This document shows positions 13,350-15,425 of a DNA stretch of 15,425 bases, one piece after another. Source of the stretch: an uncultured Nocardioides sp. (GTDB lineage Bacteria; Actinomycetota; Actinomycetes; Propionibacteriales; Nocardioidaceae). The position numbers and the translations under genes are program-made. Below the pieces are notes generated by a model, which was given only the letters and a program-made list of their open reading frames with translations, had not been told where the DNA came from and ran no database searches. The stretch spans positions 1 to 15,425 of the forward strand of contig NZ_CAMPGZ010000092.1 in assembly GCF_946885725.1 (NCBI RefSeq). The letters are read 5' to 3'. The first letter of the stretch is position 1. Every line of letters starts with the position of its first letter.

Positions 13350-15425
13350 TTACTGCTGTGGTGGCGGCGTCTCGCCGGGTGTCGGCGTCGGCGAGTTGGG
13401 GTTGCCCCCGCCTCCGCCGCCCCCGCCTCCGGGTTCGCAGAGGATGCCGGTGCAGGTCTCGGTCGGCGTCGGCGGCGTCGGGGTCGGCTGCTCGGTCGGG
13501 GTCGGCGTCGGTTCCTCCGTCGGCGTCTGCGTCGGCTTCGGCTTCACCGTCTTGGTCGGCGTCGGCTTCGGCGTGAACGTCGGCAGCGGCTCGTGCTCCG
13601 GGTCGTCGTTGGTCGCCTCGAGGTTGGCCGGCGGCGGGAACTCCAGCACCGGCGCACCCTGCAGCGCGTTGCCCATGATCCCGGCCCAGGTGCGGGCGGG
13701 GTACTCGCCGCCGTAGAAGGTCGGCAGGAAGTCGTCGAGCGGCGCCTGGCCGTTGCCGCGGACGTACATGACGGCGGTCGACAGCTGCGGCGTGTAGCCG
13801 ACGAACCACGACGAGCGGATCCGGCCCTCGTCGTTGGTCGCGGTGCCGGTCTTGCCGGCGATCGGCCGCTCGATGGTGTTGGCGTTGACGCCGCTGCCGA
13901 CCTTGGCGACCTGCTGCAGCGCGTAGGTCACGTCGGCGGCGATGTCGGCTGATACAACGCGCCGCGCCTCGCGCTGGTGGCTGTAGCGCACCTCGCCGTT
14001 GGGGTTCTCGACCCGGTTGACGACGTACCAGTCCTTGGCCCGCCCGTTGTCGGCGAGCGTGCCGTAGGAGTTGGCCATGTCGATCGGGCTCACGATCGCG
14101 GAGCCGAGCGCGACACCGGCCTCGGGGCGCAGGTCGGGCGCGTCCTTCGGGATGCCCATGTCGACCGCGGTGTCCACGACGGCCTTCGGGCCGTTGCTCA
14201 GCGACAGCGTGAGGTCGACGTACGCGGTGTTGATGGAGTCCTCGGTGGCCTGGAGCAGGGGGACGGCCTCGCCGTAGTCGGAGCCGCCGTCCTCGCCCTG
14301 GTTCTCGAACTCGGCGTCGCCGACCTCCATCGGCGAGTTGCCCTCGAACGTGCTCTTCAGCGAGTAGCCGTCCTTGAGGCCGGCGGTGAGCGCGAACGGC
14401 TTGAAGCTCGAGCCGGGGGCGCCGCCGGCGACGGCCCAGTTGGTGCCGCCGTTGGACTTCAGGTAGTCCTGCCCGGCGTAGAAGCCGCGCAGCGCGCCGG
14501 AGCGCGGGTCGATCGAGGCGCTGGCGACGTGCAGCCCCTTGAGGCCGCGCGGGCGCTGGGCCTGGACGCCGCGGGTGGCCGCGGCCATCGCCTTGCGGGT
14601 GAAGGTGGTGGTGACCCGGAGGCCGCCACCCTGGATCTCGGCGTCGTCGAAGCCCTGGCCGCGCAGCTCCTTCTTGACCATCTCGAGCATGTAGCCCTTC
14701 TGGCCGCCGAGGGAGTCGTTGTCGACGGTGCGCGGGAACTTCGGCAGCTTCTCGCGGACGCGCGCGGCCTTGGCCTCGTCGAGCTCGCCCATCTCGACCA
14801 TGCCGTCGACGACGTACTGGTAACGGGCGAGCAGCCGCTCCTTCACGTCCTTGCCGTTGGCCGGGTCGTAGTTGTTGGGCGAGTTGAGGATCGACGCCAG
14901 TGCGGCGCCCTCCTTGACCGTGAGGTCCTTGGCGTCCTTGTCGAAGTACGCCTGCGCCGCGGCCTGGATGCCGTAGGCGCCGCGGCCGAAGTAGATGGTG
15001 TTGAGGTAGCCCTGCAGGATCTGGTTCTTGCTCTGCTGGCGCTGCAGCTTGAGCGAGAGGAACGCCTCCTTCACCTTGCGGGTGAGGGTGCGCTCCTGCG
15101 ACAGGTAGTAGATCTTGACGTACTGCTGGGTGATCGTCGACGCACCCTGGGTCGAGTTGCCGCGGGCGTTGGAGAACGCCGCGCGCAGGATGCCCTTGGG
15201 GTCGATGCCGCGGTTGGTGTAGAAGGTGCGGTCCTCGGCGGCGATCACCGCGGCCTGGACGTGCGGCGGGATGTCGGAGAGCGCGACGCTGGTGCGGTTC
15301 TGCTCCGCGAAGCGACCGAGCTCGGTCTTGCCGTCGGCGTAGTAGACGATCGTCGTCTCGGTCTGGAAGTCCTCGTTGGGGTCGGGGATGTCGGTCGCCA
15401 TGTAGCCGTAGGCGAACGCCGCCGA
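13350..15425 (-). CDS. Bifunctional class A penicillin-binding protein, N-terminus missing
   Basis: Class A PBPs polymerise glycan strands and cross-link peptides outside the membrane. Numbering from the methionine at 15401, the GT51 glycosyltransferase domain shows the catalytic region AAEDRTFYTNRGIDPKGILRA (54-74, Glu56) and QGASTITQQYVK (85-96). The transpeptidase domain has SSFK (331-334), SIN (389-391) and KTGT (517-520). A proline/threonine-rich tail with repeated PTPT units follows from about 602, and then CTGILCEP and nine glycines. The frame continues without a stop to the window edge (SAAFAYGY before the methionine), so ATG 15401 is internal and the cytoplasmic and membrane segments lie outside. 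The gene corresponds by position to the ponA homologue at the head of this actinobacterial block. Confidence 0.95.
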   Translation of the reverse strand, partial: SAAFAYGYMATDIPDPNEDFQTETTIVYYADGKTELGRFAEQNRTSVALSDIPPHVQAAVIAAEDRTFYTNRGIDPKGILRAAFSNARGNSTQGASTITQQYVKIYYLSQERTLTRKVKEAFLSLKLQRQQSKNQILQGYLNTIYFGRGAYGIQAAAQAYFDKDAKDLTVKEGAALASILNSPNNYDPANGKDVKERLLARYQYVVDGMVEMGELDEAKAARVREKLPKFPRTVDNDSLGGQKGYMLEMVKKELRGQGFDDAEIQGGGLRVTTTFTRKAMAAATRGVQAQRPRGLKGLHVASASIDPRSGALRGFYAGQDYLKSNGGTNWAVAGGAPGSSFKPFALTAGLKDGYSLKSTFEGNSPMEVGDAEFENQGEDGGSDYGEAVPLLQATEDSINTAYVDLTLSLSNGPKAVVDTAVDMGIPKDAPDLRPEAGVALGSAIVSPIDMANSYGTLADNGRAKDWYVVNRVENPNGEVRYSHQREARRVVSADIAADVTYALQQVAKVGSGVNANTIERPIAGKTGTATNDEGRIRSSWFVGYTPQLSTAVMYVRGNGQAPLDDFLPTFYGGEYPARTWAGIMGNALQGAPVLEFPPPANLEATNDDPEHEPLPTFTPKPTPTKTVKPKPTQTPTEEPTPTPTEQPTPTPPTPTETCTGILCEPGGGGGGGGGNPNSPTPTPGETPPPQQ

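Noticed and set aside
13440..13610. CRISPR or tandem-repeat array from the repeated GTCGGCGTCGG pattern
   Set aside because: The repeats are codons for the PT-rich tail of the penicillin-binding protein, irregular and without spacers.

Overview
The window looks like chromosomal DNA from a high-GC actinobacterium, most probably a member of the Nocardioidaceae such as Nocardioides. The reasons are the strong GC bias, the many GTG starts and one TTG start, the FemX/alanine-racemase-like pair, and a gene order that matches the actinobacterial ponA - GT87 - rpsF - ssb - rpsR - rplI - dnaB block (in Mycobacterium tuberculosis, roughly Rv0050 to Rv0058). The genus is an inference from content, not from a search.

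Layout. 1-2181 is an accessory-looking segment: an unrecognised 224-residue protein on the minus strand, about 400 bases without a convincing gene that hold a degenerate copy of the dnaB 3' end, and a secreted RTX-type calcium-binding-repeat protein on the plus strand. 2188-3606 (minus) is dnaB, the replicative helicase. 3607-4182 is a long regulatory-looking gap with a DnaA-box-like site and several perfect palindromes. 4183-6058 (plus) holds a MATE-family exporter and a small membrane protein, closed by a hairpin facing the ribosomal operon. 6119-7966 (minus) is rpsF-ssb-rpsR-rplI, coding ribosomal protein bS6, single-stranded DNA-binding protein, bS18 and bL9. The rpsF leader can fold so that its own Shine-Dalgarno sequence is paired, as expected of an S6:S18 autoregulatory RNA. 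8204-11834 (plus) carries a flavin/F420 split-barrel protein, endonuclease IV, a FemX-type peptidoglycan aminoacyltransferase and an alanine-racemase-like PLP protein one base behind it. 11795-13321 (minus) is a GT87-type membrane glycosyltransferase whose end overlaps the racemase-like gene antiparallel. 13350-15425 (minus) is a bifunctional class A penicillin-binding protein cut by the window edge.

How they fit together. The core is replication and repair (DnaB, SSB, endonuclease IV), translation (bS6, bS18, bL9) and cell-envelope building (PBP, GT87, FemX, the racemase-like protein). Two features stand out. First, five genes have a TANNNT -10-like hexamer ending 6-8 bases before their start codon, which suggests leaderless transcripts. 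Second, the last 21 codons of dnaB recur, diverged but ungapped and in the same orientation, on the far side of the RTX gene, which suggests that the 3' end of dnaB was once an insertion or recombination point. I see no CRISPR array, tRNA, rRNA, transposase, integrase or complete defence system.
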